From positions 1 to 32,901 of the forward strand of contig JAMONO010000096.1 of the NCBI GenBank assembly GCA_027065715.1: a DNA stretch of 32,901 nt, written 5' to 3'. Shown here piece by piece: positions 19,336 through 27,959 of the stretch; within the stretch, counting starts at the first letter, position 1; every line of letters begins with the position of its first letter. The translations under genes and the position numbers were made by a program. The stretch is from Flavobacteriales bacterium. GTDB taxonomy: Bacteria > Bacteroidota > Bacteroidia > Flavobacteriales > Flavobacteriaceae. A model generated the notes under the pieces. It was not told where the DNA came from. It was given only the letters and a program-made list of their open reading frames with translations, and ran no database searches.

Positions 19336-19445
19336 TTTTATTTTTTTATTTATTAATATATTTGTTATATTTTTTTAGTAAAAACATAAGCCTCCCCGGT
19401 CAATTTTCCGGATAAGAAAATGACTGTTAAATCATAGAGGAGGTA

Positions 19446-19526
19446 AAGCAATACCGGAATTATATATTTTTTGAAAAATGAGAACGTTCGCCAAAAGTTC
19501 AACTCAAAAATATACCGGTATTGCTT
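19446..19526. repeat. long interrupted inverted repeat between lipoprotein and TonB-receptor genes
   Basis: AAGCAATACCGG (19446-19457) and CCGGTATTGCTT (19515-19526), plus an inner TATATTTTT/AAAAATATA arm after a 5-nt offset. Confidence 0.85.
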
Positions 19527-19555
19527 ATTTCAAATGAACCAAATCAATTTACTTT

Positions 19556-20320
19556 TTATTGGTGGTATGTAAAACGGGTTTTGCTGCAACCGTTTACTTC
19601 AAAGTTTTGACTGTTTCCGGTTACCGGTGTTCCGTTTTCAACTTTTTTTGCCGAAATAACCACAAAATAGTCGGTTCCGTCTTGCAATTCGGTTACCGGA
19701 CGCATCCAACCGTTGCTACCGTCAAGCGTAATGGTATGTGTTGAACGTGTTTTGTCGATCATGGGTACCTTATAAAAAGGTTTGGCATCGGCAGGCTTGC
19801 CGGTATTCGGATCAATTTCGATCAATTTGATACAATACAAATCGGCTTCGGGCGATGCCGTCCAATCGACTTTAATGGTTTGAGGACCGGCACTTTGATT
19901 GTACGTTAATGTGATTTGTGGCACGGTTGTATCTTCTCCTTCCAAAACATCGGTAAGGGTTTTGATATAACCGTCGCTAAACTTCAATTTAAAAGTATAA
20001 GTTCCGGCAGCAGGCATGTTGTTTGCCGGTTGTCCGGCTCCGGTCAATTTGCCGGCTCCTGCCCAAAACGAGTGCAAATCGTAAGTAGCACCGTCGGGAC
20101 CGGTTACACTGCTGCCATCGGCAACAATTTCTTCACCACCGGCAAAAAATATAGGTAAATATTTGGCATTACCCATCATCATCATTTTTTTGGTCAAAAC
20201 ATCGACATAAGCATCGTCGTGTGTATTTATAATTTCTTCTTCGTCATCATTGCTACAAGCGGTTATGGTGAATAACGAAGCAATCATTAACATGGAAATA
20301 AATATTTTTAAAGTTTTCAT
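19556..20320 (-). CDS. putative lipoprotein with Met-rich segment and fibronectin-like C-terminal region
   Basis: Lipobox FTITACSNDDEEE; KKMMMMGNAKYLPIFFAGG; between two TonB receptor genes on the same strand, 29 nt from the upstream receptor gene. Confidence 0.7.
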   Translation of the reverse strand: MKTLKIFISMLMIASLFTITACSNDDEEEIINTHDDAYVDVLTKKMMMMGNAKYLPIFFAGGEEIVADGSSVTGPDGATYDLHSFWAGAGKLTGAGQPANNMPAAGTYTFKLKFSDGYIKTLTDVLEGEDTTVPQITLTYNQSAGPQTIKVDWTASPEADLYCIKLIEIDPNTGKPADAKPFYKVPMIDKTRSTHTITLDGSNGWMRPVTELQDGTDYFVVISAKKVENGTPVTGNSQNFEVNGCSKTRFTYHQ

Positions 20321-20349
20321 ATTTTTTATTTTTTAATTAAGGTTAGAGG

Positions 20350-22635
20350 TTAAAATTTGTATTTCATAAAAACGCTGAAACTTCTGCCCGGTTCAAAAAT
20401 TCGACGTCCGTTGAGGTCATCGGCATTGACAAAGGCAAAATTTAAATGGTTGTAATAGGCTTCGTCGGTAATATTCAATACCGCTCCGCCTATTGACAAG
20501 CCTTTTACGGGTTTCCAACCCGCTCTAAAATCAAAAGTGGTATGTCCGGGAGTTTTTGTTTCTAAAAAACTCGGAGCATAATCGGTTTGATCTGCTACAA
20601 TTTCGGTGCGCAGGTCTAACCAATAATTGTTTTTTTCGTATTTAAAATCAAGATGTGCATTGGGCGGAGCAACTTGCGACAAAGGTTCGTCCAAAGTGGT
20701 ATTGTAAGCTTTGGTAAAAGCCATATCGGCACTTATCGTAAAATAATCGGTAAATTGATATGACACATAAGCATCAAAACCATATTGATAAGCATTGACA
20801 TTATTAAACACTTTGGGCGACTTGGGGGCGCCGCCACAACCACCTTCCGTTGATATGAGCGACGGGGTTAATACGGGTGTGATATAGTCTTGAAAATAAG
20901 AATAAAAAAGACTGGCACCGGTTTTAAAATCGCTCCATTTTTTTTGAACGGACCATTCTACCTGATTATTAATTTCGGGTTTTAAATTGGGGTTTCCGAT
21001 GTACTCACGCGAATCTCTTCCAACGATAAAACGGTATATATAACGTTCAATCATAGAAGGCGTTCGGGTGCCGCGTCCAAAAGCCAATTGGGTCTGAAAA
21101 TCGGTTTTTTTGTATTTAAGTGAGATATTTCCACCTACGGTTACATCGGTTTTTTGACCGATTTTGCCATAAATATCAATAAAACCTTTTGCCGGATCTT
21201 GACTTTCGGAGACTACATAATCGGTTCGTATGCCCAGGGTCAAATACAACTTGTCGGTCAGTTTTTTATTGGCTTCGGCAAAAACACCAAAATCATTGAT
21301 ATACGAGTCTTGCCATACCTTTAACTTTTTGACTATAACCGGGTCTAATGGCACTCCGGTTGCCGGATTATTATTGATAATTACGGTTTTGGTACCGTCT
21401 CGTCTAATTATATCGGCGTCTAATCCGGTATAAATCAACCAATTGTTTTTGGGGGTTAAAGCCAATTCAAATTTTCCGCCCATGGTATTGGACGTAACCG
21501 GTGTCCGTGCGTCAATACCGGGGTAGTTGGGACGGGGTTTATCCATTTCATATCCGTTAGTCATCAAATGATCGACATACGAATAGTATGACTTAAACTG
21601 CATATATTTGATTCTATCGGAAATTTTTTTGATTTTATAATCCAACCCCAACAAATAACTGTCGTCTTTGGGCGAATCCATCATCAATCCGGCATGTTTG
21701 ATATCACGTCCGAATTTTTGATGCCAATTGACCTGCAAACGTTGATTTTGATTAGGATTGTATCCCAACTTGATCGAATAGCTGTCGGTTTTAAATCCCG
21801 AAGAAGTCAATTGTCCGGCGCCGTCCGTATAGTCGCCAAAATCACGATGTTCGCCATCTATACTCAGGTCGTATTTTTTTTCGGCATACATGATGTCGGC
21901 ACGCATAACGGTATTGTTGCCGTTGGTTTCGTTACCAACCTGAAAATCGCCATGCCAACCGTAATCTTCGGGAGTAGGTTCGCGGGTTATCATATTGACA
22001 ATTCCTCCAAAAGTTTGCCCGAAACGAACGGTAAAGGGTCCTTTTACGACTTCTATTTTTCGCACCGATTCGGGTATCACATGAGCTGTAATAGGATCCA
22101 TGCGGTTGGGACATGCATTGACCATTTTGTTTCCTCCGTCATATTTAATGTTCATTTCTTCATATTTAAATGAACGTAACGAAGGTTCCATGGCTGATGC
22201 ACTTCTTTTTTGAATGTTAAAACCCGGTATATCTTTAAACAAATCGGCGACATTACGCGGCTGGCTGCCGTTTTTGACTTCGTCCATTACCACTATGGAG
22301 TGCGTTATGTCTTCTAAGGGATTGGCTTTTACAACCACTTCATCTAACGAGATGTTTTTGGGTTGTAAAAATATCTTGATACCGTTTTGAGCCGGTATCT
22401 CAACACTTATATATTCGGGGTGAGAAACCGACAAAACTTGTCCTTCGGTTGCCTTAATATGAAAAATACCGTCAAAATCGGAAGAACTTCGATTTTGAGT
22501 TTTTTTAACCAAAATTGTGGCTCCCGGAACAGGTTCGTGTGTTTCGGTATCAATTATTTTTCCTGTGACAGATGTATTTTGTGCATAAACAGTGCTTATG
22601 AACAAAACAAACATCCATTGCAATGTTGTTTTCAT
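20350..22635 (-). CDS. TonB-dependent receptor, OprC/NosA-like (putative copper receptor)
   Basis: CarboxypepD_reg-like N-terminus; plug NACPNRMDPITAHVIPESVRKIEVVKGPFTVRFGQTFGGIVNMITREP (CxxxM) and barrel YYSYVDHLMTNGYEMD (HxM), matching the CxxxM-HxM copper site described for OprC. Confidence 0.85.
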   Translation of the reverse strand: MKTTLQWMFVLFISTVYAQNTSVTGKIIDTETHEPVPGATILVKKTQNRSSSDFDGIFHIKATEGQVLSVSHPEYISVEIPAQNGIKIFLQPKNISLDEVVVKANPLEDITHSIVVMDEVKNGSQPRNVADLFKDIPGFNIQKRSASAMEPSLRSFKYEEMNIKYDGGNKMVNACPNRMDPITAHVIPESVRKIEVVKGPFTVRFGQTFGGIVNMITREPTPEDYGWHGDFQVGNETNGNNTVMRADIMYAEKKYDLSIDGEHRDFGDYTDGAGQLTSSGFKTDSYSIKLGYNPNQNQRLQVNWHQKFGRDIKHAGLMMDSPKDDSYLLGLDYKIKKISDRIKYMQFKSYYSYVDHLMTNGYEMDKPRPNYPGIDARTPVTSNTMGGKFELALTPKNNWLIYTGLDADIIRRDGTKTVIINNNPATGVPLDPVIVKKLKVWQDSYINDFGVFAEANKKLTDKLYLTLGIRTDYVVSESQDPAKGFIDIYGKIGQKTDVTVGGNISLKYKKTDFQTQLAFGRGTRTPSMIERYIYRFIVGRDSREYIGNPNLKPEINNQVEWSVQKKWSDFKTGASLFYSYFQDYITPVLTPSLISTEGGCGGAPKSPKVFNNVNAYQYGFDAYVSYQFTDYFTISADMAFTKAYNTTLDEPLSQVAPPNAHLDFKYEKNNYWLDLRTEIVADQTDYAPSFLETKTPGHTTFDFRAGWKPVKGLSIGGAVLNITDEAYYNHLNFAFVNADDLNGRRIFEPGRSFSVFMKYKF

Positions 22636-22914
22636 TATTTTATACGTATTTATTTGATAATCTGTTAGTTATAAAACTTTTCGGTTTTTTTCTCATATAT
22701 GTTTTCCTGACCGTCTGTTGCTACAAATCGTCCAATAAAATTGAACCGAACTATTGTTCTTTGTTGTTTGAATTAAACATACATCTCTTATCTTGTAATC
22801 GTATTGGTGTAATACCAAAAACCGTTATTCAATTTTTGAAAAATTTACAGGTCATTTTACGATACAAGTTTTTCAAACTACTGACGGTAATCAAAAAAAC
22901 ACAAATTCGATTTA

Positions 22915-23310
22915 TCAAATAAATACAGGTGGGGGTTTGAGAAGTTTTAACCTAAAACCGCTACTGGTTTTGGCACAGATAAAAATTTCGGCTTGTATTT
23001 CGTAGTTAAATTTGATATAGTAATACACCAAAATATTTTTGGAGAAATATATGGTATATTCTTTGAGTTTTAATTCGGGAAGTGTTGTTTTTTTGTTGGG
23101 TGATTTGGATTCATCATCGCCCAAAACTTTTTTAATTTCTTTTTTCAGATGACATTTTCCGTTACAGTGCATCTCGGGTTTGTCTTTATTTACACAAAGT
23201 TCTTCCGAAATGTATTTGTAATTGACAATATAATCCACCACGGGTATAGCAGGTGCCACTATAACCCCCGAATATATAATAATTAATATGTAAGAAACAA
23301 ATTGTTTCAA
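22915..23310 (-). CDS. small membrane-anchored Cys-motif protein
   Basis: N-terminal hydrophobic segment, LCVNKDKPEMHCNGKCHLKKEIKK motif, C-terminal KPPPVFI. Confidence 0.65.
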   Translation of the reverse strand: MKQFVSYILIIIYSGVIVAPAIPVVDYIVNYKYISEELCVNKDKPEMHCNGKCHLKKEIKKVLGDDESKSPNKKTTLPELKLKEYTIYFSKNILVYYYIKFNYEIQAEIFICAKTSSGFRLKLLKPPPVFI

Positions 23311-23542
23311 ATTTAACCTAAGTTTTTTTTTAGTAGAATTTACAAGATTAATTTGCTTGATTTGCTCCGGCTATACAAAGCACAAGAACACAACCTATAA
23401 TTAAAGGGACTTGTAATAACACCCAAAAAGTGTATTATGAGGATATTTGTATATCTCAAATAGATTGAACCAAAAGCTAAATAATAACATATTTGCAGTA
23501 TTACTACAAATCCCTAAGCTAAAAATAAAGTAGTTGTATAGC

Positions 23543-23968
23543 TTAGGCAAACTGTGGAGGTCTAAAAAGTTTTTGGTTATAAGAACTCAAAGGGGGTTGG
23601 ATAATGAAATCTGAAATTTTGGTAAAATTATTTTCGGGACAGGTATAAACCGGTGGTATGTTTTCAAAAAGTTTGACTACAAAAACCGATATATTTAAAA
23701 CCTGCAATTTGGGTGTTTGTTTTTTTTGGTCGTTACACACTCTTTTGATAAGAGCTTTGAGGTAAGCGTCACCGTTTGATGCCATTTTGGCTTCATCGCT
23801 TTGACAAGAACAATCGCAATCGTCCGGAACTATTTGAACCATTTTATTCGATTGTTGCACCAAATAATATTGAACAAAAGGAACCAACGGCTGCAAAATA
23901 ACAGCCGAAAAAACAAAAATTAACAATATGCCTAAAAGTTTGTTCCTCAAGTTACATAAATTTACCAA
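23543..23968 (-). CDS. small membrane-anchored Cys-rich protein (paralogue of 22915-23310)
   Basis: N-terminal hydrophobic segment, DDCDCSCQSDEAKMASNGDAYLKALIKRVC, C-terminal RPPQFA; layout parallels the downstream gene. Confidence 0.6.
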   Translation of the reverse strand: MVNLCNLRNKLLGILLIFVFSAVILQPLVPFVQYYLVQQSNKMVQIVPDDCDCSCQSDEAKMASNGDAYLKALIKRVCNDQKKQTPKLQVLNISVFVVKLFENIPPVYTCPENNFTKISDFIIQPPLSSYNQKLFRPPQFA

Positions 23969-24012
23969 AGCAAATATATAAAATATTTTTTAAGACACCA
24001 AAAGGTCTTTTA

Positions 24013-24804
24013 TTACAAATCGTTTCTTTGCAAAAAACGTTTGATTACCATAGGCATTTCGTCTTTGTTTTCGACATAGCTCATGTGTCCGTCTCCCAGT
24101 TCGATATAATCGGTTCCTTTGCAATGTTCGGCTAAGCTTCTTATTTTGTCCAAATCAATCAGGGGGTCTTTTTTGCCTACAATCCACAATTTGGGATATT
24201 GTTGTCGCGAACAAAACATTTCGGAACGGTCTTTACGCAACTTCATTCCTTTAAGAGCGGCAATAATGTTTTCGGGTGTCATTTTTAAAGCTTCCAAAAC
24301 AAGTTTTTGAATATCGTCTTTATATTTTTGACGATTATCGGGAGCAAAAAAACTGGGAATAGCGGCTTTAACATAAGCCTCATAATTTCGTTGAACGGTT
24401 TTAACCGCTCGTTCACGTGCTTCTTGCTTTTCAAAATTATCGGCAAAAGGATGTGAATTGAGCAAGCCCAGTGCCGCAACTTTTTCGGGGTACAATTCGG
24501 CAAATGCCAAGCTGATGTATCCGCCCATACTGTGACCGATAATGGTAGCCTGCAATATTTTTTCTCTATCGAGCAAATCTTTTATCAACATGGCTTGCTG
24601 TTCCATGGTATGCACATCGCATAATCCGTCACTGCTACCGTGTCCCAACAAATCGAGTGTATATATTTTGTGGTCTTCTTTGAGTGCATCGACAACTATA
24701 TCCCACATTTTGTGATTTTCCAAAAAACCGTGCACCAAAATAACCGGATTGCCCTCTCCTCGTGATTTATAATAGATTTCTGTTTTTTTGTAGGTATATT
24801 TCAT
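24013..24804 (-). CDS. alpha/beta hydrolase
   Basis: VILVHGFLENHKMWD, IIGHSMGGYISLAFAELYPEKVAALGLLNS, late His ELGDGHMSYVEN. Confidence 0.93.
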   Translation of the reverse strand: MKYTYKKTEIYYKSRGEGNPVILVHGFLENHKMWDIVVDALKEDHKIYTLDLLGHGSSDGLCDVHTMEQQAMLIKDLLDREKILQATIIGHSMGGYISLAFAELYPEKVAALGLLNSHPFADNFEKQEARERAVKTVQRNYEAYVKAAIPSFFAPDNRQKYKDDIQKLVLEALKMTPENIIAALKGMKLRKDRSEMFCSRQQYPKLWIVGKKDPLIDLDKIRSLAEHCKGTDYIELGDGHMSYVENKDEMPMVIKRFLQRNDL

Positions 24805-24887
24805 CGTTTGTTTATATTTAGTATTCTGTTTGTTTCGGATTTTTCAAATTTAATAAAAAAATGAAGATTTTGGTTTGATTTTATACA

Positions 24888-24930
24888 CAAAAAAAACCTT
24901 TTATTCATAACAAGACGAATAAAAGGTTTA
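24888..24930 (-). terminator. rho-independent terminator after the T9SS-protein gene
   Basis: 13-bp perfect stem AAACCTTTTATTC/GAATAAAAGGTTT (24894-24906 / 24917-24929); on the minus strand it is followed by a U run. Confidence 0.85.
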
Positions 24931-24973
24931 CTAAGGAAAAACAAACAACAACTATTATGAACAATAATTCGGA

Positions 24974-26428
24974 TTATTTTTTGATGATTTTACCTGCAAA
25001 ATTGTTTCTATCTGTCTTAACATGGTATATATAAACGCCGTTTGGCAACATACTCAAGTCAATTGTAGTATTATTGTAATGGGTAGCTTTATATACAATT
25101 CGATCTTGCAAATCGGTTATGAATACTTCAAGTCCTGTCGAATTGGTTTTAACATTGATATTGACAACTGTTTGAAAAGGGTTGGGAAAAAACGAAATCT
25201 TATCATTTGCTAAATCGTTCAAATCATTGACCGACGATGAATATTTATAAGACGATTTATAAGTTTCGGCCCAAGTATCGTTGATGGAATTTCTTGAATA
25301 ATTTGTAACAAACAATAACTTATTGGCAAAAACATTAAAATACGGCGTGTGAAAATCAAAAATTTGTTCAACCAATTCGCGATTATTTTGCATTTCGACA
25401 GGCAAATTCAAATCGTTTTTGACAAAATTCAAATCATATTCATAAACTTCTTTATTGATGCCGTCTGTCATCCATATTTGACTTGCTTGATCCCAACCTA
25501 TATTGGTTACGGTAACTTGATTGCCGTTTCGTTGATAAGTATTTTTGGAATTTCCTGACCAAGCCGACAAACTTGCATTCCAATACAAATAAGCCGCCTC
25601 TGACAACTCTCCCGAATTTAAGTCTTTTTTATATATGGTTTGTGAACTGTTTGTCCACACACCACTATTCCAACTTTGTATTGTTACTTCAATCTGCTCA
25701 ATTGAAGCGGTAGCTGTATAAACAAAGTTTATTTTTTGGGTATTATCCCATTGATTTGCACTCCACTGTTGCACTAATTGTTGCAATACACGATTGTTGT
25801 TATCATAGGTTCTGCTCCATTTCATTTGTGGTTGCCAAACATTACCGGTCATATCATAAACTTCGAGTAATATCTCGGTAAAATCCCAATTGGCATTAAA
25901 AGTTATGGTTGCTTTTTGGGTATATAACCAAGTATTACCAACATTGTCCCAACTCCAAATTTGAACCTCAGTAGGATAGGGGTCTCCCGCCATTGCATAA
26001 ACATAAATTTCTTTGTCTTGATTGACAAAAGAGGCAGTGTTAATATCAAAAACTTGTTCGACTTTTTCTAACAATCGACCGTTTGAATTGTAAGTGTAAA
26101 GCGTTTTTTCATAAGGTTGCAATTGCATTGTGTTGCTATTATAAGTATATTGGGTTAAACTTGTCAAACCGTGAGCTCCGTGTGTGTATTCGGTTTTATA
26201 ATTGGGAACCAAAACTGACGAATTGGTATTCCATTGTGCATATTGGCTCAATATGTTTTTTTGATTGGTATCATACGAAAACAGGTGCATATCGGACAAA
26301 TAATAAGTATTGTCATTCGAATTGTAACTTTTTACCACTACACTGTCAAGTCTTTGCAAATTGTTCTGTGCACTTAGCGACAAAATAACGATATTAAAAA
26401 ATAAAATAAGTTGTAATTTTGTTTTCAT
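24974..26428 (-). CDS. secreted Trp/Tyr-rich repeat protein with T9SS type A sorting domain
   Basis: C-terminal tail FFPNPFQTVVNINVKTNSTGLEVFITDLQDRIVYKATHYNNTTIDLSMLPNGVYIYHVKTDRNNFAGKIIKK; repeated W-N/D-x-W and YxY segments. Confidence 0.88.
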   Translation of the reverse strand: MKTKLQLILFFNIVILSLSAQNNLQRLDSVVVKSYNSNDNTYYLSDMHLFSYDTNQKNILSQYAQWNTNSSVLVPNYKTEYTHGAHGLTSLTQYTYNSNTMQLQPYEKTLYTYNSNGRLLEKVEQVFDINTASFVNQDKEIYVYAMAGDPYPTEVQIWSWDNVGNTWLYTQKATITFNANWDFTEILLEVYDMTGNVWQPQMKWSRTYDNNNRVLQQLVQQWSANQWDNTQKINFVYTATASIEQIEVTIQSWNSGVWTNSSQTIYKKDLNSGELSEAAYLYWNASLSAWSGNSKNTYQRNGNQVTVTNIGWDQASQIWMTDGINKEVYEYDLNFVKNDLNLPVEMQNNRELVEQIFDFHTPYFNVFANKLLFVTNYSRNSINDTWAETYKSSYKYSSSVNDLNDLANDKISFFPNPFQTVVNINVKTNSTGLEVFITDLQDRIVYKATHYNNTTIDLSMLPNGVYIYHVKTDRNNFAGKIIKK

Positions 26429-26562
26429 ATATTTTGGATTTTATAATTTTTATGAGAACAAAATTAACGGCAAACCGTGTTTCAATAAAGTTTGATTAAA
26501 GGAAAACAGGAAATTGTTTGACCAAAAAGGCATTTCGTCGGATTAAACAAATAACCCATAAT

Positions 26563-27528
26563 TTAATTATTGAGTTTTGAATTATAAACCGGCAAGAGTA
26601 TCATACAAATAAGACCGAAAACAATGACCAATAATGTTTGAGTTGTCCACATCAATAAACCGAAAGCTGTTCCGGTTTCCAATGAAACATTGTACAACGA
26701 CAAAGCTTCGGCAACAAATACCGGATACACTCCAAAACCGCCATTGGATATTACCATGGCAATACTACCGGCAATAAAAGAGACTAAAACGGCTTCGATA
26801 CCTAAATCTCCGGTTTCGGAAAAAGCAAACAAAACCACCCAAAACATAGCCACATACAATATCCAAATCAAAGTGGTTTGCACAATAAACCACCATTTGT
26901 GAGGCATCATCAAAATACTTTTCATGCCGTGCAAAAGTCCCGTAACAAATTGTCTGATTTTAACCACAAGCAAATTGTTCGACGAGCGCAACCACTTAAA
27001 AAAAAACCAAAACAACAGCAAACCGCCTACCAATTCCAAAAGCAATATTAAAGGATTTTCGGGCAACTTGGGTTGTAACAAGGTAAATATCAAATCAAAT
27101 TGCAAGAAAAAAGCTATTGCCATAAAAAGCAACAAAAAAACAATATCAGCCATGCGTTCGGCTACTATGGTACCAAAAGCTTTTTCAAACTTAATACCCT
27201 TTTCATATTTAGACAAACTTGCCGCTCTGCCAACTTCACCGGCTCGCGGTACTACTAAGTTTAACAAATATGACAATCCTACGGTTAGCACCAAATTGGT
27301 TTTGTGCGGGTGATAATCTAATGTTTCCAACAAATAATTCCAACGATAAGCACGAATAATATGACTTACCAAACCGAACAAAAGTGACAGTAACAACCAT
27401 TTAAAATCGGCTTGTTTGATGTTGTGCCATATTTCGTTGAGCTGTTGCGTGGTAAATCCCGACAAATAAATGTATAAAATCCCGGCACCAACAAGTAAGG
27501 GTAATATGATTTTGAGTACCTTTTTCAA
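26563..27528 (-). CDS. lysylphosphatidylglycerol synthase TM-like / YbhN-family membrane protein
   Basis: LLSLLFGLVSHIIRAYRWNYLLETLDY, VPRAGEVGRAASLSKYEKGIKFEKAFGTIVAERMADIVFL; 2-nt gap from panD. Confidence 0.87.
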   Translation of the reverse strand: MKKVLKIILPLLVGAGILYIYLSGFTTQQLNEIWHNIKQADFKWLLLSLLFGLVSHIIRAYRWNYLLETLDYHPHKTNLVLTVGLSYLLNLVVPRAGEVGRAASLSKYEKGIKFEKAFGTIVAERMADIVFLLLFMAIAFFLQFDLIFTLLQPKLPENPLILLLELVGGLLLFWFFFKWLRSSNNLLVVKIRQFVTGLLHGMKSILMMPHKWWFIVQTTLIWILYVAMFWVVLFAFSETGDLGIEAVLVSFIAGSIAMVISNGGFGVYPVFVAEALSLYNVSLETGTAFGLLMWTTQTLLVIVFGLICMILLPVYNSKLNN

Positions 27529-27530
27529 AA

Positions 27531-27881
27531 CTATTTTAATAAATTGGTTTCGGTATCGGGAAAAATTATGGTAGGTTTAAAACTACGAGCTTCATCGACA
27601 GACAACCAAGTATATGAAATTATGATGATGATATCGCCCTTTTGCACCTTGCGAGCCGCCGGTCCGTTAAGGGTTATTTCTCCGCTTCCTCTTTTTCCTT
27701 TTATGATATAAGTTTCTATGCGTTCGCCATTGTTCACATTGACTATCTGCACCTTTTCGCCTTCAATCATGCGAGCTGCATCAACCAAATCGGCATCAAT
27801 AGTGATGCTGCCGATATAGTTCAAATCGGCACCGGTTACTTTAACCCTGTGAATTTTAGATTTAAAAACTTCTACTAACAT
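27531..27881 (-). CDS. panD: aspartate 1-decarboxylase
   Basis: [36 protein letters not shown] (GS processing site), [29 protein letters not shown]. Confidence 0.97.
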   Translation of the reverse strand: MLVEVFKSKIHRVKVTGADLNYIGSITIDADLVDAARMIEGEKVQIVNVNNGERIETYIIKGKRGSGEITLNGPAARKVQKGDIIIIISYTWLSVDEARSFKPTIIFPDTETNLLK

Positions 27882-27888
27882 AGTTTTG

Positions 27889-27896
27889 CAAAGATA
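27889..27896 (-). promoter_or_regulatory. -7 promoter element (TATCTTTG) for panD
   Basis: Minus-strand TATCTTTG ending 7 nt before the panD ATG. Confidence 0.55.
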
Positions 27897-27939
27897 TGAT
27901 TTTATATCAAATGCCTGTCAAGAAGTATGCCGAAAATCT

Positions 27940-27947
27940 TATATTTG
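27940..27947 (+). promoter_or_regulatory. -7 promoter element (TATATTTG) for the GNAT gene
   Basis: TATATTTG 12 nt before ATG 27960. Confidence 0.55.
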
Positions 27948-27959
27948 TAAAAAACACAC

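Noticed and set aside
21694-22173. 159-aa plus-strand ORF within the OprC-like receptor gene
   Set aside because: Antisense within a well-supported CDS; composition is that of a shadow frame.
22623-22922. 99-aa plus-strand ORF in the spacer next to the OprC-like receptor
   Set aside because: Low-complexity hydrophobic translation, overlaps both flanking gene ends, no promoter or homology cue; most likely chance in AT-rich spacer, though a small protein cannot be excluded without comparison.
23513-23547. CCTAAGCTA/TAGCTTAGG inverted repeat overlapping the stop of the 23543-23968 gene
   Set aside because: Real 9-bp stem, but with a 17-nt loop and weak T run; probably a mediocre terminator, not strong enough to list as a feature or finding.
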